A stretch of 64,000 bases of DNA, taken from Marinobacter psychrophilus (GTDB taxonomy: Bacteria > Pseudomonadota > Gammaproteobacteria > Pseudomonadales > Oleiphilaceae). A model generated the notes under the pieces. It worked only from the letters and a program-made list of their open reading frames with translations, was not told the DNA's origin and did not search any database. The translations under genes were made by a program, and so were the position numbers. The stretch is from NCBI RefSeq assembly GCF_001043175.1, contig NZ_CP011494.1, positions 3,100,001 through 3,164,000 of the forward strand, read 5' to 3'. Shown piece by piece: positions 41,112 to 50,187 of this stretch; the first letter of the stretch is position 1; every line of letters starts with the position of its first letter.

Positions 41112-42716
41112 TTACCCCTCCGCTGCACGGCCTTTCTGGGGGAACAATCCCCGAGGCCGTTTTTGAATGAACAGGATGATCAGCACCAACACCAGAATTT
41201 TGGCCAACACCGCGCCCACCCAAGGTTCCAGCAGCTGGTTGATGGTGCCAAGCGTCAATCCCGCCAGCAGCGTGCCCCACAGATTGCCCACGCCGCCGAA
41301 CACCACCACCATGAACGAATCGATAATGTAACTCTGGCCCAGATTGGGGCCAACGTTGGTAATCTGTGACAAAGCCACCCCCGCCAGGCCGGCAACGCCA
41401 GAACCCAGGGCAAAGGTCAGAATGTCGACGCGGGTGGCTTTTATGCCCATGGAGCGGGCCATGGTCCGGTTTTGGGTAACCGCCCGAACTTCCAGCCCGA
41501 GGCGGGTTTTGCGCATAATCAGCATCAGCCCGGCAAACACCACCAGCGCAAAACCAATCACATAAAGCCGGTTGAGCGTCAGTGACAAAGCTTCGTTGAT
41601 CATCACCGAACCACTCATCCACTCCGGTGTAATTACCGTGCGGTTCAGCGGGGAAACCACTGTGCGCACCAACTGTTGCAGAATCAGGCTTACACCAAAG
41701 GTGGCCAGCAGGGTTTCTAGCGGGCGACCTTTCAGGTATTGAATAACGGTGCGTTCAATCACCACGCCGGCCAGTGCCGCCACCATAAAACCGGCAGGAA
41801 TGGATAAAATCAGCGCCAGGCCCGGCTGGCCCGGCAGCAGCTGCTGCATGCCCCAGGTGGTGTAGGCACCCAGCATAATCAGTTCGCCGTGGGCCATGTT
41901 GATCACGCCCATTACGCCAAAAGTAATGGCCAGGCCGATGGCAGCCAGTACCAACACCGAGCCCAGCGACAGGCCAAAATACAGGGTTTCAGCGGCGCGG
42001 TTCAGCGTCAGTTTTTGTTCGATGCTGTCCATCGCTTTGGTGGCGGCGGCGACCAGCTCCGGGTTATCGCTGCGCATGGCTTGTTGCAAGGCAGCGCGGG
42101 CTTGCGAGTTCAGGCTGCCAGACAAGGTTTCAACCGCAGCCAGATCGCCCTGCTCGGCCACACGGTAGATGGCCAGTGCTTCCGTGAGTGCGGCGCGAAC
42201 CGGCGCACTTTGTTCGGTCTCAATAAGGCCCGGCACACGTTTGGCCAATGCGCTGTCTACGCTGCCTTTCAGGGTGCGGGCGGCGGATAAACGGCTGCTT
42301 TGGTTAGGGCTTTTGAGGTCAATCACAGAAAGGATGTCTTCCAGTTCGCCACGCAACGCGTTATTGACGCGAATGGTGTCGATGTCCCGGCGGGAGAACT
42401 CGCCCAGATTTTCGCCGGTCAGTGCGTTTTGCACTGTCCAGTCTCGGCCGCGATTGTCGGTCACGATGATGAATTGCCCGCTGGATTCAATGCGGGCCAG
42501 TTTGTTGCTGGCAAACGATTCCAGCCAGCCTCGGGCGCGTTCGTCGCCGCTGCCTGCAATGCGATTAACCACGGCTTCTTTGTCTGCAAATGACGATTCC
42601 GCCAGTGCCGTGAGCAGTTGTTGCGCTTCGGTGTCTTCCACCTGAGCCTGGGTGAAACCCGGCCAGAGCAGAGAACAGACAAGCAGAAGCTGACTGAGCA
42701 ATCGGGTGCTGCCCAT
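41112..42716 (-). CDS. urtB: Urea ABC transporter permease UrtB
   Basis: The 534-residue protein has a signal peptide and a periplasmic helical domain of about 220 residues (AQVEDTEAQQLLTALAESSF), which is a trait of UrtB. A LivH-type permease follows with GLAITFGVMGVINMAHGELI, LGAYTTWGMQQLLPG, TVVSPLNRTVITPEWMSGSV and the coupling loop VVVFGGVGNLWGTLLAGLTL. It forms the urea channel with UrtC. A terminator-like hairpin separates it from urtA. Confidence 0.94.
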   Translation of the reverse strand: MGSTRLLSQLLLVCSLLWPGFTQAQVEDTEAQQLLTALAESSFADKEAVVNRIAGSGDERARGWLESFASNKLARIESSGQFIIVTDNRGRDWTVQNALTGENLGEFSRRDIDTIRVNNALRGELEDILSVIDLKSPNQSSRLSAARTLKGSVDSALAKRVPGLIETEQSAPVRAALTEALAIYRVAEQGDLAAVETLSGSLNSQARAALQQAMRSDNPELVAAATKAMDSIEQKLTLNRAAETLYFGLSLGSVLVLAAIGLAITFGVMGVINMAHGELIMLGAYTTWGMQQLLPGQPGLALILSIPAGFMVAALAGVVIERTVIQYLKGRPLETLLATFGVSLILQQLVRTVVSPLNRTVITPEWMSGSVMINEALSLTLNRLYVIGFALVVFAGLMLIMRKTRLGLEVRAVTQNRTMARSMGIKATRVDILTFALGSGVAGLAGVALSQITNVGPNLGQSYIIDSFMVVVFGGVGNLWGTLLAGLTLGTINQLLEPWVGAVLAKILVLVLIILFIQKRPRGLFPQKGRAAEG

Positions 42717-42769
42717 GGTTGTGTCCTGTTTTTATTTAAAAAAAAGAGTTCAACAAAACGTGCTGTTGT

Positions 42770-42800
42770 AAAAAAGCGGACGAGGATCAACCCCGCCCGC
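42770..42800 (-). terminator. Intra-operon terminator/attenuator between urtA and urtB
   Basis: On the minus strand GCGGGCG pairs with CGTCCGC (one G-U pair, 11-base loop), followed by T6. It lies in the 107-base gap after urtA, so it could reduce read-through and keep binding protein in excess over permease, as is common in ABC operons. Confidence 0.65.
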
Positions 42801-42823
42801 GAAAAGGTATAACCGTTTTGACC

Positions 42824-44122
42824 TTACTGAGCAGCCACTGCCGCTTTGCCGCCACAGGTTCCACTAACCACGTTGAAGTTTCCGCAGGACATCGGCTTGC
42901 GCCAGTCGCTGATCAGATCTTTTGAGCCTGGCAGGAAATCAGACCAGGCATCGCCCACAACCGTTGACGGCGTTTGCCACACCACGGAGAACTGACCGTT
43001 GTCTTGAATCTCGCCAATCAGCACCGGCTTGGTGATGTGGTGGTTGGGCATCATGGTGGCGATGCCACCGGTGAGGTTGGGCACAGCAACGCCGATAATG
43101 GCGTCTTTCACTGCGTTCACGTCGGTGGTGCCGGCTTTTTTCACTGCTTCCACGTACATGTTGAAGCCAATGTAATGGGCTTCCATCGGGTCGTTGGTGA
43201 CGGCATCTTCCTTACCGGTGTAAGCAACCCAGGCGTCAATAAATTCATAGTTGGCGTCAGCATCTACGCTCATGAAGTAATTCCAGGCCGCCAGGTGGCC
43301 GACCAGTGGGCCTGTATCGATACCCGACAGCTCCTGCTCACCCACAGAGAAGGCAACTACCGGAATATCAGCGGCATTAATGCCCTGGTTACCCAGCTCG
43401 CGGTAGAAAGGAACGTTGGCGTCGCCGTTAATGGTGGAAACGACCGCGGTTTTCTTGCCGGCACTGCCGAATGCTTTAATATCCGACACAATCGCCTGCC
43501 AATCAGAATGACCGAAAGGCGTGTAGTTAATCATGATGTCTTCGGGGGCCACGCCTTGGGCTTTCAGGTAGGTTTCCAAGATCTTGTTGGTGGTGCGCGG
43601 GTACACATAATCGGTACCGGCCAACACCCAGCGCTCAACGCCGATGTCGTTCATCAGATAGTTAACCGCAGGTATTGCCTGCTGGTTGGGCGCTGCGCCA
43701 GTGTAGAACACGTTTTCAGACGACTCTTCGCCTTCATACTGAACCGGGTAAAACAGCAAACCGTTAAGCTCTTCGATAACGGGCAGTACCGACTTGCGTG
43801 ATACCGAGGTCCAATTGCCAAAAATCACGTCGACCTTGTCTTTTGCCAACAGCTCGCGAGCTTTTTCAGCAAACAGCGGCCAGTTAGACGCAGGGTCAAC
43901 CACCACCGGCTCAAGCTGGCGGCCCAGGATACCACCCGCTGCGTTCTGTTTTTCGATCAACATCAGCATGGTGTCTTTCAAGGCGGATTCGCTGATGGCC
44001 ATGGTTCCGGAGAGGGAATGCAAAATACCAACCTTGATGGGGTCCTCCGCAGCGAGGGCACTAAAAGAAATGGATAGCGCCAGTGCAGAGACGGCCAGTT
44101 TCACATGTTTTCTGATGCTCAT
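42824..44122 (-). CDS. urtA: Urea ABC transporter substrate-binding protein UrtA
   Basis: About 432 residues. The signal peptide is MSIRKHVKLAVSALALSISF (cleavage after ALA), then EDPIKVGILHSLSGTMAISE, the UrtA/FmdD start. NGLLFYPVQYEGEESSENVF, YVYPRTTNKILETYLKAQGV and the C-terminal CGNFNVVSGTCGGK with its cysteine pair are typical. The ATG at 44122 has AAGGAAGA upstream; the frame extends 30 codons further but these are not coding-like. Urea limitation or NtrC would be the expected control. Confidence 0.95.
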   Translation of the reverse strand: MSIRKHVKLAVSALALSISFSALAAEDPIKVGILHSLSGTMAISESALKDTMLMLIEKQNAAGGILGRQLEPVVVDPASNWPLFAEKARELLAKDKVDVIFGNWTSVSRKSVLPVIEELNGLLFYPVQYEGEESSENVFYTGAAPNQQAIPAVNYLMNDIGVERWVLAGTDYVYPRTTNKILETYLKAQGVAPEDIMINYTPFGHSDWQAIVSDIKAFGSAGKKTAVVSTINGDANVPFYRELGNQGINAADIPVVAFSVGEQELSGIDTGPLVGHLAAWNYFMSVDADANYEFIDAWVAYTGKEDAVTNDPMEAHYIGFNMYVEAVKKAGTTDVNAVKDAIIGVAVPNLTGGIATMMPNHHITKPVLIGEIQDNGQFSVVWQTPSTVVGDAWSDFLPGSKDLISDWRKPMSCGNFNVVSGTCGGKAAVAAQ

Positions 44123-44284
44123 TTCGTCTTCCTTTGCGTCTTGATGGATTGCGCTGTTGGTCAGCAACACATCCCTTTCTCTGCATGGAACGTTCCAACC
44201 ATGACCATTCACTCATAAATTCAATACGTTAAGGCGCAAAAGACGAGTAAGGCAGAATACAATTGAAACATTTTGTAAGCGCAA

Positions 44285-44332
44285 CGCACCAAAATATACG
44301 CAGTCAAAAGCCCCGTGCTCACAATTGGTGCG
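44285..44332. promoter_or_regulatory. Inverted half-sites upstream of urtA
   Basis: CGCACCAA (44285-44292) and TTGGTGCG (44325-44332) form an inverted pair about 165-210 bases upstream of the urtA start. The half-site resembles the GCACCA/TGGTGC element of NtrC, but the 32-base spacing is not that of a standard single NtrC site. No convincing sigma-54 promoter was found. Confidence 0.3.
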
Positions 44333-44373
44333 TGCGAAGGCCTGCAAGGTTAGATTGAAAAGGTATGGAGGGG

Positions 44374-45927
44374 TTATTTCAACCCAGTAGGTTTCGGAAG
44401 GGGTGAGTGCTCAGCCGAAAAGAACCGGATATTATTGTTGCCGAAGCTTTTGGCAGCATACATTGCACTGTCGGCATTTATGATCAAATCCAAGGCACTG
44501 TCCCCGTCAGCAGGAAAAGTGGCAATACCCAGCGATACGCCTATCTGGACCACCTCCCCCAGAATCTCTGTGGGCTCATTAATCGAGGCAACAATACGAT
44601 TCGCGACATCGGTAATTTCGTCTCTTCCCCGCGGATTGTTAAGGAGAAAGATAAACTCATCGCCACCCACACGGGCTACGGTATCGGAGCTTCTCACCAG
44701 CGCCAGCAACCGTTTCGCCACATCTTTTAACAGGTCGTCTCCAAACTTGTGACCCTGTTGGTCGTTTACCAGCTTAAACCCATCAAGGTCGAGAAACATC
44801 AGTGCAAAATGGCTCTCTTCGCGATTGGAATGGAGCACTTTTTGGCTAATCCGGTCCATCAGCAAGGTTCTGTTGGGCAAGTCGGTCAAGGCATCGTGAA
44901 ACGCCAAATGCCGGATGTGCTCGTCTTTTTTCCAAAGCGCCGTAATATCACTGAATACAGAGACATAGCGCATGGGCTCGCCGACCCCATCAAGCACCAC
45001 ACTGATGGTCATGCGTTGCAGGTAAAGCTCGCCGTCTTTACGGCGGTTCCATATTTCGCCATGCCAGCGCCCCTTGGCATCTATTTCCTCCCACATGGAC
45101 GCATAAAACGCCTGGCCATGACGGCCGGAGTGCAGACTATGAGGCGTTTTCCCGACAGATTCCTCAGCGGTATAGCCCGTAATTTCGACGAACCCTGGAT
45201 TAACCGATAAGATCACGCCATCAACATCGGTAATCAAAACACCATCAAGCGTGTTGTCGAAAACACACGCCGCCAGCTTGAGCTTTGCCTCGATCTCCTT
45301 CAGAACCGTTATTTCGTTGGCCTGAATAGAGAACCCCCGAACCGTACCACCGGCTTCAAAGTCTGGAATATAGTGCCCTATAATATGCCCGACACTGCCA
45401 TCGGCTTTGATCAGAGTGCGCTCAAAGCGTTGCGGTTTGCCCTCTAGCACCGCACGAATATGGGGCTCATTCAGAGCATACAGTTGCTCGCTGACCAAGT
45501 CCTGAAACCGAATCCCGATAACGTCTTCGGGTGGCATGCCAAACCATTCAATGAACGCATTGTTGGCAAAGCGGCAACGTAAACCCTTGTCCCAATAGCC
45601 CATCATATTTGGCGCACTATCAACAATGGTTCTGATGAGCTGCTCGCTCTTGATGCTCGCCTCTGATACGGACTCAGCCTGTTTGAGTGCTTTTTGGATA
45701 CGATGAGTAACGTGGATACGGTGAGCAATGAATGGGCAGGTAATGGCAAACGTAGCCATCACCAGAAAATAAAAGCCATGCTCAATAACAGAATGGGTTA
45801 CGGATAAAGGCCATATTTCAATGCTTGCGATCAAGCTAACAACGGCGAGTATAACGAAAAAATATTTGCTGCAGGGTGAAGCTATTACCGCGTTTAGCCA
45901 AGGCCGATGTGTTTTTTCAACGATCAT
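44374..45927 (-). CDS. Membrane-anchored PAS-PAS-GGDEF diguanylate cyclase
   Basis: The 517-residue protein has two membrane segments (about residues 22-40 and 48-68). Two PAS/PAC domains follow (SAPNMMGYWDKGLRCRFANN near 100; NTLDGVLITDVDGVILSVNP near 225, with the PAC part RRKDGELYLQRMTISVVLDG). The C-terminal GGDEF domain (340-505) has an intact motif, RVGGDEFIFLLN, preceded by LDLDGFKLVNDQQGHKFGDD. It should make c-di-GMP. No EAL domain is present. It complements the GGDEF-EAL protein at 14523. It is convergent with neither neighbour; all genes here read leftward. Confidence 0.92.
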   Translation of the reverse strand: MIVEKTHRPWLNAVIASPCSKYFFVILAVVSLIASIEIWPLSVTHSVIEHGFYFLVMATFAITCPFIAHRIHVTHRIQKALKQAESVSEASIKSEQLIRTIVDSAPNMMGYWDKGLRCRFANNAFIEWFGMPPEDVIGIRFQDLVSEQLYALNEPHIRAVLEGKPQRFERTLIKADGSVGHIIGHYIPDFEAGGTVRGFSIQANEITVLKEIEAKLKLAACVFDNTLDGVLITDVDGVILSVNPGFVEITGYTAEESVGKTPHSLHSGRHGQAFYASMWEEIDAKGRWHGEIWNRRKDGELYLQRMTISVVLDGVGEPMRYVSVFSDITALWKKDEHIRHLAFHDALTDLPNRTLLMDRISQKVLHSNREESHFALMFLDLDGFKLVNDQQGHKFGDDLLKDVAKRLLALVRSSDTVARVGGDEFIFLLNNPRGRDEITDVANRIVASINEPTEILGEVVQIGVSLGIATFPADGDSALDLIINADSAMYAAKSFGNNNIRFFSAEHSPLPKPTGLK

Positions 45928-46053
45928 GTCTTATCTCTAAGTGCAGGCATACTATTTCCCAACGGCGTCTATGGCGACGCAACCCTCGGCTTTGACCACA
46001 AAGTTAGCACACCTTGCGGGCTTTGGATGTGAATAATAGGTAGGGAACAAATC

Positions 46054-46077
46054 AAAAAATGCAGCCTTTCACTGCAT
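46054..46077 (-). terminator. Rho-independent terminator of the pot operon
   Basis: On the minus strand ATGCAG-TGAAAGG-CTGCAT is followed by TTTTTT. The hairpin lies 16 bases after the last permease stop. Confidence 0.75.
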
Positions 46078-46092
46078 CTTGTAATGCGTAGA

Positions 46093-46950
46093 TTACGGCT
46101 TGGCCGGGCGCTGCACGAATAGTGAAACCAGCGCCAAACACGCGGACCCCACCATCAGCAACACCGACACCGCGTTTAATACCGGTGTTGAGCCTTCCCG
46201 CAGCCGGTCAAACATCGCAATGGTCAGAGGGGCATCGGAGCCCACCAGCATCAAAGTCGTGTTGAAGTTTTCAAACGACATTAGAAATGCCACCACGCCG
46301 GCACCAAACAGCGCGGGTTTCAGAAACGGTAGGGTAACGGTGGCAATGGCGGTCAAGCGGCTGGCGCCAAGGTTCATGGCGGCTTCTTCCTGGGTAATGT
46401 CGAATTTGCGCAGGCGTGCAGAAATCACCAGGGTGGCAATGGTGGTAAGGAACGCAAACTGCCCCAGTGTGACCAAAACCAGGCCCGGGCGCAGGGCTTC
46501 TACTTCATAACCAAACTGCACCTCAAACCAGTTAGCCACGGTGCTGCTGAACACCAGAATGGATACCCCGAGTATCACCCCCGGTATCACCAGTGGCATC
46601 AGCATCAGCACGTAAAGAAAGTTCTTACCCGGAAACTGTTCGCGCTCGAACAAAAAGGCGTTGCAGGTGGCCAGTGCCAGACTGGCCATGGTGGTGACAA
46701 TGGCCACCTGAACACTCACACCAATACTGTCGAGCAGGGCGTCATCGTGAAACAGGCCGAGCCTGGGATCGCCCTTACCCAGATACCAGTCCCAGGTGAA
46801 ACCATTCCACGGCAGCGACGGAAATAAGGCGTCGTTAAACGAGAACGCCGCCACAACCACCAAGGGCGTGATTAAAAAAATGAAAAACAGCGTTACATAA
46901 CTCAGGTAGGAAACCCGAAAGAAACGGCTGCTGGGAATAGAAGGAATCAT
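46093..46950 (-). CDS. potI: Polyamine ABC transporter permease (PotI/PotC type)
   Basis: About 285 residues with six membrane segments. FLITPLVVVAAFSFNDALFP opens the permease, and the EAA loop is EEAAMNLGASRLTAIATVTL near residue 200. FLMSFENFNTTLMLVGSDAP is typical of spermidine/putrescine permeases. The start MIPSIPSSRFF overlaps the potH stop by four bases; the longer frame lies inside potH. It pairs with PotH. Confidence 0.88.
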   Translation of the reverse strand: MIPSIPSSRFFRVSYLSYVTLFFIFLITPLVVVAAFSFNDALFPSLPWNGFTWDWYLGKGDPRLGLFHDDALLDSIGVSVQVAIVTTMASLALATCNAFLFEREQFPGKNFLYVLMLMPLVIPGVILGVSILVFSSTVANWFEVQFGYEVEALRPGLVLVTLGQFAFLTTIATLVISARLRKFDITQEEAAMNLGASRLTAIATVTLPFLKPALFGAGVVAFLMSFENFNTTLMLVGSDAPLTIAMFDRLREGSTPVLNAVSVLLMVGSACLALVSLFVQRPAKP

Positions 46951-47828
46951 GACATCACCCGTGTAAACGACTGCCTGGTGATTTTCAGGCCCAACCAAAC
47001 GATGAGTGACGAGAGTATCAGCAGCAAAATGCCGAAAGCGGCGCCCTGCTCCCAGTTAAAGCGGGTAATAAACTGGGTGTAGATCTGCTCGGTAAACCAC
47101 AGGCTGGATTTGCCGCCCAGCAATGTTGGGGTCAGGTAATTTCCGAGCGTTAGCATAAACACCACAATGCAGCCGCTCATAATGCCAGGCATAGCGTGGG
47201 GAATCACAATACTGCGCATCACGTTCCAACTGCTGCCACCCAGGTCGTATCCGGCTTCAATCAGGCTGTTGTCCAGGCTGTCGAGGGTTGTCACCAGTGG
47301 CACAACCATAAACAGCATGGAGGTGTAGATCAGCCCCACCATAATGGCAACGTCGTTATAGAGCATTTCAACGGGTTGGTCCGCAAGCCCGAACCATTGC
47401 AGCGCGCCGCTGATCAGACCGGTTTCCCGCAGGAGTATCATCCAGCCGTAAGTACGCACCAGTTCGCTGACCCAGAACGGCAGCAGGCACAAAATGAACA
47501 ACGCAATCCGCGGCCTGCCGGTGAGTACTTTGGCAATGTAAAACGACACCGGGAAGGCAATGATTAGCGTCAGCACGGTGGCAAGGATAGACATCACCGC
47601 GGTGCGAACAAAGGTATTCCAATACAGAGGTTCGGTAAAAAACGCGGTGTAATTACCAAAACTGAAACCGTATTGCCGGGAGGCAATGCGCTCCCGCAGC
47701 GACACCAGCACCATATCGATGTGCGGCAGAATAATCAGCAAGCTGAGCCAGAGTACGATAGGCGCCAGCAACAGCCAAAAGCCCAGGCGGAATTGGGTAC
47801 GGTTGAAGTTGCCGTTTGCTTTGCTCAT
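46947..47828 (-). CDS. potH: Polyamine ABC transporter permease (PotH/PotB type)
   Basis: About 293 residues. LLLAPIVLWLSLLIILPHID is the first membrane segment, FPVSFYIAKVLTGRPRIALF and LVRTYGWMILLRETGLI follow, and the EAA loop region is EAGYDLGGSSWNVMRSIVIP. The ATG at 47828 overlaps the potG stop (ATGA). The inner-membrane complex imports putrescine or spermidine. Confidence 0.88.
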   Translation of the reverse strand: MSKANGNFNRTQFRLGFWLLLAPIVLWLSLLIILPHIDMVLVSLRERIASRQYGFSFGNYTAFFTEPLYWNTFVRTAVMSILATVLTLIIAFPVSFYIAKVLTGRPRIALFILCLLPFWVSELVRTYGWMILLRETGLISGALQWFGLADQPVEMLYNDVAIMVGLIYTSMLFMVVPLVTTLDSLDNSLIEAGYDLGGSSWNVMRSIVIPHAMPGIMSGCIVVFMLTLGNYLTPTLLGGKSSLWFTEQIYTQFITRFNWEQGAAFGILLLILSSLIVWLGLKITRQSFTRVMS

Positions 47829-48976
47829 GGCGTACCCAGCGGCTTCGTATCCGCGGGGGCGGCGAAGCAGAGGCACTGACTGGCTTGCCAACTGACATGC
47901 ACCGATCGGCCCGGCTCTAATGCCTGAAAGTCTGCGGTCTGCGGCAGCGCTACTGTAAGCTCGGCGCCTTCGGCGGTTTCCACCTGAACCCGGCTTTGTG
48001 CGCCGTCAAACAGTACGCGCGAAACGGTGACGGCCAGGCAATTGTCTTGTTCCGTTGCCGGCCTGGATGTGCTGATTTGCATCACTTCCGGCCGAACAAA
48101 CAAGGTAATGGGTGAGCCCGCCAGCAACGGTTGGTTGGCGTGGCTCAACAAGCGTACACCCTGCTCGGTCACAACGGTGACAAGGTCGCCAGACTGCGAC
48201 TGTACCTTGCCTGCGTACTGGTTGCTATCGCCAACAAAGCCTGCCACAAAGGCGGTTTTCGGCTGGTAGTAAAGCTCTTGCGGCGTGCCGACCTGCTCAA
48301 ACCGGCCCTTATTCATTACCGCTACTTGGTCAGACATAACCAGTGCTTCAGACTGGTCGTGGGTGATGTAAACAAACGTGGTGTTGAACTCGCGCTGCAA
48401 CCGTTTGAGCTCAATTTTCATTTGCTCGCGCAGTTTTAAATCCAGAGCGCCTAACGGCTCATCAAGTAACAACACGGCGGGGTTTAGTACCAGGCAGCGG
48501 GCTATGGCTACACGCTGTTTTTGCCCGCCAGAGAGCTGATCAATGCGTTTGTCGCCATAATCGGGCAAGTGAACCTTGGCCAGCACTTCGTCAATCAAGG
48601 TGGCGTGTTCACGCTTGGGAATGCCTTTGCGCTTCAACCCATAAGCAATGTTTTCGGCCACCGACATGGTCGGAAATAGCGCCAAGTGCTGAAACACCAT
48701 ATTAACCGGCCGCTTGTTCGGCGGCGTGTTCAGCACTGACTTTCCTTTAATCAGAATGTCACCGGAATCCGGTTGCTGAAAACCAGCCAGCATCCGCAGC
48801 AGCGTTGTTTTACCGCAGCCAGAGGGGCCAAGGATGGAAAAGAACGCCCCGCGAGGGATACTGAATGACACCCCGTTGACAGCGGTAAACTCACCAAAAT
48901 GTTTGCTCAGCAGGGCGCAGGCAAGATCTTCCTGCGCCCCCGCATCGGCACTCGATGCGCATGCTTGATCTGACAT
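47825..48976 (-). CDS. potG: Polyamine ABC transporter ATP-binding protein (PotG/PotA type)
   Basis: About 383 residues. The sequence runs FGEFTAVNGVSFSIPRGAFF, Walker A GPSGCGKTTLLRMLAG, signature QLSGGQKQRVAIARCLV and Walker B LLLDEPLGALDLKLREQMKI. The C-terminal TOBE domain of about 120 residues is typical of PotA/PotG (VRPEVMQIS). The start at 48976 (MSDQACAS) has AAGG nine bases upstream. It lies 21 bases after potF. Confidence 0.9.
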   Translation of the reverse strand: MSDQACASSADAGAQEDLACALLSKHFGEFTAVNGVSFSIPRGAFFSILGPSGCGKTTLLRMLAGFQQPDSGDILIKGKSVLNTPPNKRPVNMVFQHLALFPTMSVAENIAYGLKRKGIPKREHATLIDEVLAKVHLPDYGDKRIDQLSGGQKQRVAIARCLVLNPAVLLLDEPLGALDLKLREQMKIELKRLQREFNTTFVYITHDQSEALVMSDQVAVMNKGRFEQVGTPQELYYQPKTAFVAGFVGDSNQYAGKVQSQSGDLVTVVTEQGVRLLSHANQPLLAGSPITLFVRPEVMQISTSRPATEQDNCLAVTVSRVLFDGAQSRVQVETAEGAELTVALPQTADFQALEPGRSVHVSWQASQCLCFAAPADTKPLGTP

Positions 48977-48997
48977 AGACAACAACCTTAATCGAGC

Positions 48998-50071
48998 TTA
49001 ATTAGCGGCTTTCACCCGATCGAGTACCTTGCCTTCCATTTCCTCCAAACCGGCAGGAACAGGCGGGTACCAGTTGATGTTGTCCAGATCCACTTCTGGA
49101 AAGCTCTGTTTGAACTGGGCTTTCAGTGTGTCATTCACAAAATCATCACTGCCTTTGGACGCCGTAAAATTACCGGCAGACTCGGTAATACGAGCCGCAA
49201 CTTCGGGCTGCATCACAAAGTTGATCCACTTGTAAGCGGCGTCTTCGGCCTTGGTTTTGCGCGGCAGCACAAAGGTATCAATCCAGCCCAGCGCACCGGA
49301 TGCGGGCGCCACAAACGTGATGTCCGGGTTTTCTGAGTTAAGCTTCCAGCCACCCGCATCCCAGGCCATAGCCGCAGACACTTCGCCCGAACGCATCAGG
49401 TTCAGCAAGGCGTCACCGCCGGACCAATAGGCTTTTACGTTGCTCTTACAGGAGACCAGTTTTTCTTCCACTTTATCCAGAACGGCCTGGTATTTTTCCA
49501 TATCGCCGTAAGCTGCGAACGGGTCTTCACCGAGTGCGAATGCAAAACCAATCAATGTGGGACGCTTCAAGCGATAAGACACAGAGCCACTTAACGAGTC
49601 ATCACACAGATCGGTGTAATCTTTCACCGTGCCTACGGCCTCGCGGTTAACGATCAGGCCACTGGTACCCCAAACGTGCGGAACACCGTAAACCTCGCCT
49701 TCAAATTCGGTGTTCTTTTTAGTGGCTGCCAACATGGAGGGAATGATCTTTGCCGTGTCGATTTTGCTCAGATCCATCGGCTTATAAATATTGAAATCCG
49801 CCTGGGCGCTTACAATGCGGTCCTGGCTTGGCTGGGCCAGGTCAAAGCCCGCGCCGCGTGTGGCACGCAGCTTTGAAATCATGTCTTCATTGTTGGAGAG
49901 GGTTATTTTAACTTCAATGCCAGTTTCTTTCTCGAATTGCTCAACCACATCCTGTGGCGCGTAACCGCCCCACGTCAGCAGCCGCAGTGTTTCAGCCTGG
50001 GCCGACATCGAAAGCGTCGCTGTTACCGCAGTAACCAGTGTCAAAACCTTGAATTGATCCAGAAATTTCAT
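48998..50071 (-). CDS. potF: Polyamine-type periplasmic binding protein (PotF/PotD type)
   Basis: About 357 residues. The signal peptide MKFLDQFKVLTLVTAVTATL (cleavage after AQA) is followed by ETLRLLTWGGYAPQDVVEQF, the PotD-family start. Also visible are VYGVPHVWGTSGLIVNREAV and AYWSGGDALLNLMRSGEVSA. Residues contacting polyamines cannot be checked in detail, so a related amine is possible. It is first in the operon, upstream of potG, with a promoter expected in 50072-50187. Confidence 0.87.
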   Translation of the reverse strand: MKFLDQFKVLTLVTAVTATLSMSAQAETLRLLTWGGYAPQDVVEQFEKETGIEVKITLSNNEDMISKLRATRGAGFDLAQPSQDRIVSAQADFNIYKPMDLSKIDTAKIIPSMLAATKKNTEFEGEVYGVPHVWGTSGLIVNREAVGTVKDYTDLCDDSLSGSVSYRLKRPTLIGFAFALGEDPFAAYGDMEKYQAVLDKVEEKLVSCKSNVKAYWSGGDALLNLMRSGEVSAAMAWDAGGWKLNSENPDITFVAPASGALGWIDTFVLPRKTKAEDAAYKWINFVMQPEVAARITESAGNFTASKGSDDFVNDTLKAQFKQSFPEVDLDNINWYPPVPAGLEEMEGKVLDRVKAAN

Positions 50072-50187
50072 GATTTGGCCTGTCCTTGTGAACAATGAAA
50101 AACAATGAAGAGCAACTTACAAGCCTTACTGTAGTGGGTTACAGATTTTTGACAAGTCATTGATTCGCCTCAGTTGCATTTAGCGTT

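Noticed and set aside
42824..44212. UrtA start at 44212
   Set aside because: The 30 extra residues precede a perfect signal peptide; AAGGAAGA marks the ATG at 44122.
44210..44373. Sigma-54 promoter for urtA
   Set aside because: GG and GC elements with correct 10-base spacing were not found; only NtrC-like half-sites remain as a weak call.
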